From: Amblyornis subalaris
Lineage: Eukaryota; Chordata; Aves; Passeriformes; Ptilonorhynchidae
Length of the DNA: 64,000 nt
Reading direction: 5' to 3'
NCBI GenBank assembly: GCA_018881555.1
Contig: JACAXG010000012.1
Coordinates: 3,564,236-3,628,235 of the forward strand
Positions 47,361-60,900 of the stretch are shown one piece after another. Within the stretch, counting starts at the first letter, position 1. The number at the start of each line of letters is the position of its first letter. The notes under the pieces are model-generated. The model was not told where the DNA came from and searched no databases. It was given only the letters and a program-made list of their open reading frames with translations. A program made the position numbers and the translations under genes.

Positions 47361-50300
47361 CCATTTGCTTCACTCATGTTGCATTTTCAAAATATAATGA
47401 AAGTGGCTGTTCACATACAGATGAATAAATGGCTGCAGGGGAGCTCACGGAATTAGACCTGTGGCATTTTCTCCCAAACCGTGAAGAAATTGTTCATTAA
47501 AACAGAATGCAAGTCGGTAATAGAATACAGGTACAAACGAACTGCCTCTACATCCTCCCCCCACATACAGTTTCCATGTGTGTTAAGATGATGAATCTTT
47601 CTAGGGTTTGCACCTTTGAAGTCTATAATAAATGCATTCTTTTGCTTAAGGCAAAAACACTTATCCAGTATAAAATACAACTTTTGCTGTGCACACAGTC
47701 TCACCTCAAGCCTAAATTTTGTCTGTGAAAAACTTATAATTGCAATTGACTCACTTCACCTACCTCTTTCTGACAAAAAAAGGAATAGCCAGGGCACCCA
47801 AGTTTCTGCTCAAAGCTCTGTATTTGCAAGCTCCATTGAAGTGCTTAACTCCATAAGAGATGTAATTTTACTATTGGTGAAAACAGGGATGACTTAGTGT
47901 AATAAGCCACAACTATCTTAGAGACAACATAAATATTAAAAAAATTGCCTTTTAGTAGGCTTCTAACAATAACAATTCCAAACACGTTTCTTAGGCAAAA
48001 AGGTTTCCTCTTGTTACCCCACTGTATACTCATCACAGTAAACTTAGAGAGATGTATAATGTGATATAAACATTAATAGTTCCACAATTGTGTTTTAGAA
48101 AGACTATTTATAGAGAAAATACAAAATGCCTCCCAAAAGTATACTTAGACGTAAGCCACCATAATCTTCTTGCTCATGCAGCAGGAAATCTAATACACCA
48201 GCTCAATAAACCTGTAGGAAACAAAGGTTTTATGTAGCATTAAGAGTCACAATATTAAAATACCACATATTACATTCAACTACTCTTACAACACTCATTT
48301 TAAAAGCCGAGAAAATTAAGTGCCAGTTTGAGAGTAATAATATCAGAACATGCAGAAAGAGACTAGAGAAGCACAAAACTAAGAGGACCCCTCATGATAT
48401 ATTTGATGCTTGGGTCAGATCCAAACATTTGATAGTATTGACATTTTGGGTTATCACCAGAAAATACTACCCCAACACAGTAGTGTTCCCTCGAATGTGC
48501 TGAAAAATGTAAATTCTCATCAGCTGACTCTAAGATGTTATTTCAAAATGTATATTTCACCCTTTTTATTATTAAGAACAATAAAGTAATCATTATCATT
48601 GATGTGTCAGTCAAAATCTAGGTTTAAATATAGATGCATGAGAAAATACACACATATGCATTTGTGAGACTACATTAAAATAGGGTATAGAGATCATTGA
48701 CCTTGCGGTGGAATAATGTAGACAATTGATAAACATACTTGTGATTTAGTCCTTAAGTCTTTTTGCAAAAAAATGTATTATTATTTTTTGAAGGTGTTTA
48801 AGTGTTTCTTGCCTGTATTACTTATTTCATCTTACCTACTCCTCAGATTTTTAGTATAGACAATGCTTTGTAGGATTCAAATCCCAGATGCACGGATATA
48901 GAAGTAAAGATAAGACCAAGAACTGGGAATCTCTAAGTTTCCCATTCCCAGAATCCAAAGCTTTTGCTTCACTTTCAGCTAGCAGTGAAAGAGATAATCT
49001 GCTAACAATTTATATTTTTTTATATACCACAAAAAGCCTAACATGGGTCTTGCATTTGTTTATAAGTTCATGACTGGATACTTGGTGAGATAGGTTTGGG
49101 AAAAACAGTTGGATGGAGAAGAAAAGAATATTTTCCAGCCAGTCATACTTTGTAAATACTTGCTGGATGGACAGAGCTTTGGAATGTTTTGGTAAAACAG
49201 GTTAATAGATGAAGAACAAGTGTGATGATCGAGATACATTTATCATATCATTCACACTTGCATATATTCTCTATGCATTTATCTAGTTATAGCAGCTCTT
49301 TCCAATCCATGCAAGTAAGTAGAAAGCAATATTATTTATATCAACTCATAGGAAGACTGCAAACCCCCTTAAGAGCATGAAATAAACTTTTTTTAAATAG
49401 CATACCCAATTGTAACTCCAAGCAAAACTTGGATAAACACATCACTGAAAATACAGGCCTCACAGTGAGAGTATTAGTATTCTGAGCTTATATTTGCATC
49501 ACCCATCTGAAAAAACTACCTTAGGTGTGCATTTGTGGAACATGTTTATTTCACCCTATTCTTTAATTATAAAAATCCATATTATAAACTGGAGGAAGTA
49601 CCAGCTGGCACAAAAAGATTCCTTGCAGAGTGAAGTATATCTAAAAGCAAATTGTGTCTATTTGTTTTTGGGAGACTGAGTTTATGCAAGCAATTGTCAT
49701 GCAAGCAGAGTTGGGAGTAATAATGTGGCCTTTAATGACGGAATGATGGACCTGCCAAACACTAGCTCCTGCCATAGACTGCTTGTATTTCCCTGCACAA
49801 AGATGCCCATCTGGGAGTTATTAACATATTCTCGTCAATTCAGAACCTACTTTAACATAATCCATATTTGCTGGAGAAAGTCCAACATCAGCCAGAGAAC
49901 AGTGGACACGTGATCCGATGACACATTTCAAGCAGCACACATAAAGCATGCTTGGGCAGCTAAGCAATTCAGAAATGCAAATAGCAAAAACATTTCTCTT
50001 CCTAGATAAAAAGGACAAATCCCTTCTGGCATAACATCTTCTACACTTTTAATACTGAACAGAAACAACAGAGGTAGGAAAGNGACAGGTAGGTGCTTCT
50101 TCATTTCATTCCAAGCATGTTGACACAACCTTGCACTGAAGCTGCTGTTTTCAATGCCCAGCAAATGCTCTGCTGCATGGGGGCACTTAGAGAGAATACA
50201 AATTCTCTTATACCAGAAGTAACTCACCCTTGTTTGTATGGTACTTATGCAAGTGGGCATTGTTTATTTAAAGGGACCCGAACTCAGCATCAAAGAAGCC

Positions 50301-50739
50301 CTTTGTTGGAAAATTAGTTGGTCCTACAGGACTGTCTACTCTTGGAAGCTCATGTTTTCATACAATTAGATTTTCATTGTTGTTTATAATTTGGGGTGAT
50401 TCACTATTCATAAAGTTTTCTGAAGTTTGAAGTTACATTTTTAAGTCTATACTGGTACTTCTGAAGCCTTACTACGTTTTTGGTAAGAATCCTCAAAACT
50501 TCAATGCCGGTGACACCCTGCGAGAGGGCCAGCACCCACAGAGGGCTTAGCACAGCACTCACATGTACAGTATTCCAGGATGGTGGCAGCTAAAAACAAT
50601 GCCCCTTTTTAAACCCTCAACTCAATGGAATGTGATGTTTACTGACTTCAGTTTCTGAACGGATAAAACCCCAAAAACCGTTTTTCCTCCTTTTTCATCC
50701 AGTCTTACTCAATTTTGTCATTTTTGGTGTTCAAACTAA
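47361..50739. other. Non-coding stretch, part conserved-looking
   Basis: No gene is supported. The segment about 49680-49990 has the balanced, motif-rich texture of conserved non-coding DNA, but this cannot be shown from one sequence. Frames stay under 111 codons, and the longest (49928-50260, minus) spans an N at 50083. Confidence 0.5.
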
Positions 50740-51340
50740 TATTGCTTATGACCTTTAAAGACCTTCAGGGAGATATCACTTTTCCCATCACCCGGCCATT
50801 ATGGATTGATTCCAACACGTCTGTGAGGTACAAAAGCATAATGTAAACAATAGCTTCCCATTAAACTTCAGTTAAACATCAGGACTGCCGTCCAAAGATC
50901 ATAGTTAAAGATAACTGAAGTGTTACTATATTCCTTTGTGCAGCTCAGTCATGACCCTAATTAATGTGTCTGGTTTAGACATGTATTTCTTTAAGTAATG
51001 GGTGGTTTGTTTGGACAATTAGGCAGAGTCGACAAGGAAATTTTCCATCAAACTGGGTCATAAAAAGTACATTATTCAGCATTATTATGAGTAAAACACT
51101 ATTTATTACCTAAACTTTACAATACACCATTATCAATCATTACGTGACATTAAGGTATGTTAACATGAGATCAAAGAGACAAAGCCAACTTAAACAAACA
51201 GAGGTGCAGAGAAGGCTTTTAGACTTGCTCATTTAAATTGAAACAAGTGTAGCTGAGTCCATTGATTAGCTAGAATTTCCTTTCAACTGAAGATGCAAAT
51301 CAGGTAATCACTGCAATCTCAGAGCAGCCCTTATTCCTTG
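50740..51340. other. Candidate conserved non-coding block with octamer motif
   Basis: This is a motif-dense run without homopolymers. It includes CCCGGCCATTATGG (50791-50804), several TAAT or ATTA cores, a GTAAACAA forkhead-type core near 50843, and a perfect POU octamer, ATGCAAAT, at 51293-51300. There is no long open frame. It resembles known vertebrate enhancer sequence in texture. This is inference only. Confidence 0.28.
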
Positions 51341-54300
51341 ACACATATCACAGCTGTGCTCTTTCCAAGAGAGAAGTGGCTAGATGCACCCACTGAAATA
51401 GGGGAAAATCCCATAGGGCTTTCTGGCTGCAAGTTTAGATTCACTCCCACATTAACTCTCACCTAAAATATTATTTGATCATTCATTAAAAACAATCAAC
51501 AGAAATAATCTAAAACAGAGGGAGGTTCTTGATTTTAAGGGATTCATATCTTTCAAAAAACCCAAAGCACTGATTCAGCAAATTGTTCCAGACCCAAGCC
51601 AAGATTTTTAGCTATTTTCACAGCAGCAACACCCCAGTGTTTGAGACATAGAAGTGGATTCCCTTTGTCCTAAGTGCCATGCAATGCTCTCAAACACAAA
51701 CACTCAGGTACACTTTGAGTCAAACAGAGAAAGGCCTGCACACTCTGTGCCATGGATGTCAACAGCCATCCTGAAAATCAGGAAATGATCCTTGAAGGCA
51801 TGACCCTGTTGTGCACTGAATAATACTGCTTTATGAGCAACATTACAATCAAACTGATGCAATCTTTCCTTGGAGCTAGCAAAACATGTGAACTGTTGGG
51901 CAAGTTTTTCACTCAAAATAACAGATTTTAGATGTGTGAGCATGTTTGGATTGTTTCCAGCTATGCTATTTAACAGTCTTGCTGCAGTCTGCAATTTTAT
52001 TCTGCCCTGCAACATTCAATCAATGTTCCAGAGACCTGAGAAGGACAAAACTAGAAGTCTCGAACTATTTCTGATCAGCCCTATGGCAAATCTTTCTGAA
52101 ATTTTTGAACCATTTGAACTCCTTGTTTCTCAGTACAGTTAATCATCTTTTTTCTTTCCTAAATAAAATTATAAGTCAAAATCAGTCCTCACTTCCATGA
52201 AAATGTTTTCCTCAAAAAGAAGTTCCATATGAAATGCATCCATATCATACTCTCATTTCTTCTACTGATCACAACTTCTGTACTATGATAGAGGCAAACA
52301 TTCAGAAATAATGGATAACTATCCTCATGTTTTCTCTGACACTGTATATAACTGGAAGACTACTGCCAAGGAAATAGTATAGTGTCAGAAATTCAGTTTC
52401 AAAAGGCAAAGGAGGAGTAGACAGGCAGAAAAAGGGCATACAGCCCAAATTCATCAAAGCAAATAATGCTGTGGCCAATTTGAAACCTTCCCAATGCAAA
52501 GACAACAGGTGGTAGAGCCAAGCACTTAAGAAGTGAGCAAGAGCCATGAGGTAGAAAAAAATTGTAAGAGAAAACATTAATTGTACCTCACACTTTTCTG
52601 ATTAATTATGATATTTTTGTATTTTTTTATACTTATCAAGGTGCTCCCTTCGGGCAGCTTCAACGTTTTACAGAAATATTCTGAGAAAACAAATCCTGCA
52701 AGCATCAGGACACCTGTTGTTGTGATGGAGCTACCCCTATTGTCAGAAAAGCTGACGATTCTCACATATTCCACTTTTAGAAACAATTTCATTGAAAACA
52801 ACACTCAAAATTAGAGCACTTTCCTTTCATTTTCCTATTTTTTTTTGGTGCAGCTCTTATGTTGCTTTTCTCAGCCTGGCCTACTGCACATAGCTACATG
52901 ATTTTATCTTTTACAGCTCATTTTTAATTGCATATCATTGCTACCTTTCATGTAAAAAGACAGGGTTCTGCCATTCTTACTAATTATCCAAATCACTAGT
53001 CACTGTTTGCATGTGTGTGGCCTCACCTAAAGCTTTTAACCACAAATTATGTCACTAAATCAAAGCGAGTTGGAGGTGTCTCTGCTGTAGTGATAAACTA
53101 ATAAAGGTTGCATGACATACCTTTCAAGCCTTTGGAAGTATTCTTTGTAAGATTACAGCACTCAAATACACCAAATAATGTGGTGGAGGTGGGGATACAG
53201 GGAAGGCTGGAAGGTTATCCTATGCTGTGGGTTAGTGCACTGCTATCCCACTGAACTGCAGCCACAACAGCACTGCAGCCCTAATTGCACTGACTCAGAC
53301 TCAAACATTGGGTGACAAAACCCACCACAGTAAGACAAAACTCACCACGGTGAGAGTAACTCTTGCCTGAAGATAGCTCCAGATTCAACATTTGTGTTTG
53401 AGAACACTCTGGAAAAGGTCTTTCTCTTCATCCCATTCACACAGACGAGGGTCTGCCTCTTTCCTCACAGTACATTTCAACTTACTCTGACTCTTAGGTT
53501 TTTCAGTGTTAACTAACAATACCACGTTTATTAAATGAAATAGAAAGATCTGAAATTGAGAAAAAGCTAAAAGGCCCCTTTGGTTGTTAATCCACAGTGG
53601 CAGTGTGTGCAGGCATGTATGCACTTTTGCCATGTCCTGCTGCTCTTGAACAGGATGATAGCGATGCAGCCCATGCATCATGGAAATGCAGCCATCACAC
53701 CTTGTTTTTCTGAATGGACACACCTTGCCCTGTCTCTCACCTATATATTGACTTCCTCTGTATAATACTTCATCCTTTATTTTACACTCTAAATCCAACA
53801 AAGTAAGGAGCTGTACATGTCCAAAACTTCCCCCTTAACTTTCTCAATTACAATCACATGAGAAGTAGGGCGGGAAATTTTTTTTTTGAGCTTAGACGTT
53901 TTCTCATGCTCTTTTCCCCAAAAATACTAAGATCTTCTAAAGTACTTCCCTGCACCATGAGAGAAGGAAAATGGAAAAGATCTTCCAGTAGATTGAGGGG
54001 GATCACAGAGCAATAAGCTGATATGTGAGGGATACTTGCACCCATTCCTAACTCTCCTATTTCCCTTCTCATAAATCAGTCCCTGGAGTAAGACTAACAG
54101 GTAGTTTATGCTGCTCCATTCTCTGGTCTCCCTAAATCTTTAATACAAAATGGCTCATCTGCAGCATTGCAGGTGAAGGTGCTCATTCAGAATTGCAATA
54201 GCAGAAACAGCAATTTTCACTTTACGGCCTTGACCTAAGCCCATGTGGTCCAGACTAGCATGCACACATGGGCCATTTGATAAGTCTGTGTCCACTCTGA

Positions 54301-57300
54301 CAATGCTTTCCACCCTCAGCCCTGCAAACTTAGCCCACAGAAGGGTTCAGACAGGCCGCTGTGCTCTTACACAGTATTTAAACTTTGATGAATCTACTTT
54401 TGCTTTTCACAAGAACATGTTAAAAGAAAAGAAAACCACATATTTGATTAGTGCTAAATGAAAAAATTACTGGAATTTCAGTTAAAAACAAAATTAAATT
54501 GATTAGTTCACATTTTTCTATTTTCCTCTAGTTTTTTCAAAAAATACTGGTTCGTAATTTTACATCCTAGCAGGAACATATTAAATACTTATAATACCAC
54601 TGTTACAGTGAAAATACTTGGGTTTTATAATGTCTCTCCAGAGACAGATATTTAATACTCTACAGATAGGTTAATTTAGCATAAAATAGTGTAATATCTT
54701 CCTTATTTCTGTTCATTCATTTTCAAACTATGATACCAGGCCAAGAACAAGTCATGCATCACACACTCATGCACATCATGGTCATCATGCACAGATTTCC
54801 CAATTCAGTAAGAAATGCAAAAACCTTCCAGCTCCTGTTAGCACCAGTTTGTCAGGTCTGCACTGTTTCACTCAGAGAGGAAAGGTCTGTACAGTGAAAA
54901 CAAGAGCAACCACCAGTTATGATGCTCTGAACGGCCATCACACAGAGTTCATTCAGGTCACCACAACTTCATGGTCAAGTACATGATTTCTGTTTCACAA
55001 TTTTGCTGGCATTGCATGAATATTTACATTTGTCCAAATGGATCTATTAATTTCTTTTTTTGGCCAAAGTTTTTGATAGAAAGGAAGGGAGTTCTCTCTG
55101 AATCAAGAAAAATTTTTCAGAGCAGTTTGCCTACACTTCATGGTTATGAGTGCCAGCAAAAGCATGCTCAGAGCCTCTCAAAGGGGAAAGCCTCCCCCAG
55201 ACATCTCACCAGCACTAGCCCATGGCTCGTGAGGGCAGCAAGGGCTCTGTGCTGCAGCCGAGCTGGGTGCTGGCAGAGGGTGGCTCATCAGGGCTGGGCT
55301 CAACCACTGCTTGCTCTGATAGAGCTTTTCTCAAGAAGACCCAGAAGGCTCAGGGAACACGATCTTCAGTTATTATGAACATCAATCAGCTTTATGCGAC
55401 CACATATTCCTCTTTCAAAAGGATTAACACAGGGCAAATCCCCAGTAAACGCACTAAAATCAGTCTGCATCAGCTCTAAACTTAGTAGGACTTTTGTGCC
55501 TCTTCTCTCACGGCAGGTCACCCACAAGACTGAGCAGGCCTAAATCCTAATCTATTTGGCAACGAAAGTATTGTGTGAGCATGCAGGATCTGGCCTCAGG
55601 GTAGACTGGTAAAAAAACCAAACAAAACCCAGGTCACTACCCCATTAATCCTTATTACAGATGTTACCAAGGAGGAAACCTTTCTCTGAAATCTGCATTT
55701 CTGTGTTATCCCCTGCCCTTGGGTCAACTCAGGTTTGACTTTCACCAACTGGGGTGTTCACGGAGGAATAAAAAGTTATACAGCTGACCCAATCTTCTGT
55801 TAGAGTAATGAGAAAATCATGTTGTGTTGTTGGTGGATTTTTTGTTAAATCACAGCCTTTGCTATTCACTAACAATCAAGTGCAGAAGAGCCAATAAATT
55901 ATTTCCAAAAGGAAATGTAAACAACTTTCTCTTAGGAAGGACTGCATACAGTAGGCTGGAACCTCCTTCAAGTTAATTGCAACACAGTTCACTAATGAAA
56001 CTTTCCATCTATTAAATCTTAACAGGCATAACTATAAAAATGGCGCCAAGCTCTCTCTCTCCTGCCTAGGAATGCCCCAGACAGCAACTGCAGAGACTTT
56101 CACACTTATTGTCTTTGCAGGGATTAGCTATTATCCCTAAGTAGCAATGGCAACACACAGCTAACTTCACACCAGTTACGCTGTTTTCAAATTAATTTGT
56201 ATACTGTAGCTGGCTGCAGGAAAGATCATAGCAATGGTAGCTGGTTCTTGCCAAGTACTGTGCAGCAGATCTGACCCAAAGTGCTCTGTAGTGGATAGGA
56301 ATCATCTTCCTTTGCTTTCACTGAGTTCAAGATTAGGGTCAGAATCGGCAAGGACATAACCTGCATGTCAGCCAAGACCTGTGCTTGCTTTAGAGGCAAA
56401 AAATTTAAGTTCCACCCCTTCACACCTGTTCAAAAGAAAACACGCAGTACATCTCTCCTGGCACACAGCATCTTGCAGGGACTACCTTTGCTTGTTTGTG
56501 CTTCTGTGGAACATCTTGATCCATTACTGCTCTTAATCTTCCATTTAATTTCCTCTCACCGACATTTTTAGCTGTTCAGACTTTCAACTGACACCTGTGT
56601 TTCTCATCTGCAAGATTTATCCAAGATCATCTGCTGGCTCACATCAATGCACTTTTAAGCCTTGCTTTTCTGCCACCTCCTACATGTTTTCAGCTGTCCT
56701 TTGCTCCTTATCTTTATCTACAAAACAGCATTAAGAGTGACCCAGAAAATGTGGATTCATTCACTCCTGAATACTTTATTGACTGCGTTTCCTAAAAGAG
56801 CAAAAAAATTCTGTGTGTCCTGGTTGACTTGGGACTTGCTGTCCAGAGAGGAAAAATATGCTTTAGCTCTTTTCCTCTGTTTGGTGAGACTACTGAAATA
56901 GAAGCAATAATTGTAAGTCAGCAGGATGCACTTTCAAGGAGAAAGTAGCAGCATTTTTGAAGGCCTGGGTCCGGACATACATTAAACCATAGATCTGCTA
57001 CTCAGTTTAAGTAAGCTAGAATGCCCACACTGATATACCAATTGAATTATCTCATTTATGACCTGATTCCATCAAGCTGAAGCCAGGAAGAAAATTTATC
57101 TCCAGTATATGCAAGCTGGAGTCCTTGAAACTGAAGTGTTAATCACTTGAACAAAACAAAGGGCATTTTATGCCAAGTCTTTTTGCTCAGTAACTACTGT
57201 TTCTCCTTTGACTCTTGTACTAGATTTCTGGATTTGACTCCAGTACATGATTTCTGCATGGCCTTATAAGCTCAGGCTTTGAACATTATTAATCAGGGAT

Positions 57301-57820
57301 AAACATATCCCATTCACAAGCCTATCTTAATAATTACTTACATAATTTGCTCCAATATGGCTTAAAGCATGCCTAGCGAAAACAGAAGCACTCCTGTCTC
57401 CCCTTAATTTGCTATTCAATTCAAGTAATAAACTTCTCTTGTATTACACTGAGGAAGGATATTGTATGAGTATTCCATGATATTACACAAATTGCAGTAA
57501 CATCAAGTTAATTACATGTAATACATAAATTGTAAATAGAACTTCTAAATACAAATATATTTTTATACTTTTGTCATCCATGCATTATAATTGGCAGGTA
57601 CCAATGAAGTGTGTGGTGCTATGTAATAAACTAACAAGACTTACTGAAAGAGTATAGCCTGACATTCAGGAAAGAAAAGGTTTTAGAAGTTTAAAGCATA
57701 AATATTTCATTCTTCTAAAAAGCTTATCCAAATTTTAAAGGTTGTCTTAACTGGCAATATATGTTCTTAAAATATTTTATCAGGCCCAAAACTTATCCAG
57801 AGCCAGGGCATAGTACGTAA
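51341..57820. other. Non-coding stretch, no gene seen
   Basis: Frames of 103 (51704-52015, minus), 138 (53385-53801, minus) and 135 codons (54971-55378, plus) are the longest. None has recognised domains or paired splice sites. A 20-bp tandem duplication is listed separately. A raised-GC stretch at 55190-55370 is not recognised. Confidence 0.5.
53314..53353. repeat. 20-bp tandem duplication
   Basis: GACAAAACCCACCACAGTAA is followed directly by GACAAAACTCACCACGGTGA, three differences in 20 positions. This is a local duplication. Confidence 0.85.
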
Positions 57821-57844
57821 AATAAAGAATTCCCGTCTCCCCAC

Positions 57845-57875
<31 letters not shown>

Positions 57876-57960
57876 AAAACAAACAAACCAACAAAAACAA
57901 ACAAAAAACCACAAAAAACCCACAACAACAACAGAACACAAACTGAAAACAAAGCACCAC
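57821..57960 (+). repeat. AATAAA, 29-A run and (AAAC)n tail, retrocopy-like end
   Basis: An AATAAA hexamer (57821-57826) is followed 18 bases later by 29 uninterrupted A (57845-57873), then by AAAC-type low complexity to about 57960. The hexamer-to-tail spacing is what a reverse-transcribed, polyadenylated RNA would leave. The sequence just upstream, from about 57660, is AT-rich with no coding frame, so any source would be a 3' UTR or non-coding RNA. It may equally be a simple A-rich expansion with a chance AATAAA. No target-site duplication was identified. Confidence 0.6.
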
Positions 57961-60900
57961 TATTTTTCAAGTTCATGTGAATGGCTTTTTAAAAGCTTTT
58001 GTGAACCATTTAGTTCCCTGCTGAAAATAGGAAGCTGCAACTCAATGTCAATTTTTCATTTAAGAGGAATGACAAAAAACTTGGCTTGCAGAAACTGCTT
58101 ATTTATTATATTAGTAAAAAATATTAATGCTCAGCTACATCTTTCCTTTGTATGAAATAATCCTAGAGTAATTTCATGGCTGCTAGGTGCCACAGCTATG
58201 AAGCTGAACTGTTCTGGAAAAGGAAGTAATTGCAGTAAGGATGATTGGAGCTAGAGTGGAAAAAAATCCTGCACTGATTTTATATTAGTAACAGATTCTA
58301 GCATCAGACACCTTGAAATAGCTTTTATATTTTTACAAAGACAGAGGGAAGAAGTCAGTGTGCTGATCTTGTACTCCTGAGAATTTTTCTGGGAGCATTT
58401 TGCTTAACAAATCTTGGCAAACCATCAGCATCTCAGTTCGGGGGCAAACAGTGAGATGAACTATTAAGAGTTCACTAATGGGTTCTGGATCTAGCAAACA
58501 ATTCCTATGGAAAGTTATAGTGCTATCCACACAATAGATAAACCACCTCTTGGACACCGAGAGCCATTAACTGACCTGCATATTACAAGTACAAGTACTA
58601 GAGTGATTTTCAAGGTGTTCCACTTCTAAGATTAGTCCAGGCAACCTGTACATAAACATTATAGACTAGCATAATACTGAACAACCCACAATATTAGAGC
58701 GTTCCCTCGGCAAAACAGCTATGGAATCAGCCTCAGTCTACACAAGTTCAAAGTGAATCATACTCTGCCAAAATCCCTTCACTTGAAGGGGTGCGCAATC
58801 AGGTAATGGTAGGGAGGAGCTTTTTCTGTTTTGAAGGTCAGCAGCATCTTTTTGTCTTTCCACCTGAAATTAACTGTTGCTGGTGAGTATCATGGACCAA
58901 GACAAGTTTGCAGATATCTGGCTCACAAGGAGCCAATTTGCCCTGAGAAGAGTTCCAAAGGCATAGCAGAGCACTTGGCTCCTGCTGCAAGACTTTTGTG
59001 AGAGAAACCGGGATTGAGAATTGCTAAAAAAAAATTAAATGGGCTATCCTTAGATTTCAACTGGAACCCCACCTTGTCCACTTCAATTTTTTCAGACTCA
59101 ACTTTTTGATGTTGGAGCTGCCTTTATTTTCTGTGTTTGTTGTACAGCATAGTGCCTTTTTCGTAGTGAGCAATAAATAAAAAAAATTCCATCTGAATTA
59201 TCTTGATCATTCATTATCTATCCATAAGATACTATCAAGGCATTTCCAGTTGTATTAGGGATACTAGGAAGTGAGATGATAATTACCCAGCACAGCTCTA
59301 CTCTCATCCCATTAACCAATTTTAAGTATAAACTTAAAGTAATGCTAATAAAGGTAATTGAGATGTGAGATTAACCTCATCCAAATTTCTACAGCCATGA
59401 ATTTCTTCCCACTATACAAATGCAAACACACCACTACAACCCCACCAGCAAGCAACAAGTACCTCCTCGCATTCAACTTCTCCCATCTGTGGCATCTCTT
59501 TTTGTTTAGCACCTTTTGTTTGTACTTCTGTACAGTTTCATTCTTTTGCTCCTTCAAGCGTGCAATTGTAATTCCGTCGACTGGATCAAACATTACACCA
59601 AAGCAGAGGTAATCTGTGCAACCAACGAGGCCGCGCAGTGTATGGGCTCATTCAGGACTCGGATCAAGGGGAAGGCTGGGGCGCAGTAGCAGTTGCCAGC
59701 AGCAAGAGCAGGTGATAGGGCTGCTCACCCTGCAGTGGGAGGAGCAGGGCCTGCCTTGTGTGTGGCAGTTCTGGTGAGGGATAACCTCAGCCTTCCTCTT
59801 GTCTTCCTCTCCCAGATCACCACGATGCAATACCACCTCTTTGTCTCACACAGTGTCTGCAGACGGCACAGTCACACGGGCTAGTCCGTGCACTTGGATG
59901 ATGGGCCTTTGGCTCTAAGTGATATCCAGTAAATTGGGAGGTGACTGGTGGCCAGACCCTGCCCAACCTACATGCCATAAGATCAGCTTTTCTCCCCAGC
60001 CAAGGCCCACCTTCTCCCAGGATGCCTTCGTCTTTTCTCAAGAGTGGGACAATTCTCTGCACCAAGGGAACCAGGACCATGCATACAAGAAGGGAAGCAG
60101 GTGACTGACCTGTTTAAGATGCTCAAGCAAAACTTGCTGAAAAGCAAAGAAGCAGCAAAGAACAGGAAACAAAAGTGGTTTCTGATAATCATCACACCCA
60201 ATGAAACTCCAAAACTAGCAGAAAGTTAGGAGAAACACTAAAGGAATATGGAGTCATACTTTAATGGAGAATTTCTACGTTTAAAAAAAAAAAACAAAAA
60301 CCAAAACCACCATACAGAATACGCAAATGATTCTGAACCATCACGAGCATGTACTTTTCTCAACTTTTGTTCAAACATTTCATCCCAGACCCATTTGAAG
60401 TTCATTACATTCTCTGTTAAGACTTAGGTGGTAGGTCTTTAGATATTCTGAATCCCTACATGGAATCCTATCACAATAAGAACAAATTTAATATGAACAA
60501 ACACTGCAAGAATAACTGATAACAGATAACAGCACCATGCTTACACAGACAGACATCCTACAGCTGAGCATTCCTTACTCCAATGCTCATGTGCCAAAGA
60601 CCAAAGAGAAATAGAAATAATTTTCCTTAAGCAAGACTTGAGTAAGTACTTGAAACTTCAACTTTTCCTTGTTATCTCTGTTAGAGTCCATACAATTATA
60701 TGTGCACTTCTTTTTGTTATGTTTCATGACAGCTACCCAGAATCTATGAATAACAGTGTGGTAAGATTTTTAAAAGGATGTGCATATTTTTAAGGAAAAT
60801 GAAAAATAGGATAAGACTATGGTGTTCAACCTTTACTATACTGCATGATGGATATAGAGCAGCTCTGCAAGAATTTATGAATACTCCGTGTTGACCTGGT

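Noticed and set aside
48860..48900. 'ggattcaaatccc' looked like a tRNA T-arm
   Set aside because: No acceptor stem, anticodon arm or internal A box can be placed around it.
53385..53801. 138-codon minus-strand frame
   Set aside because: It contains no domain, crosses a duplicated 20-bp unit's neighbourhood, and has an opposing frame on the other strand.
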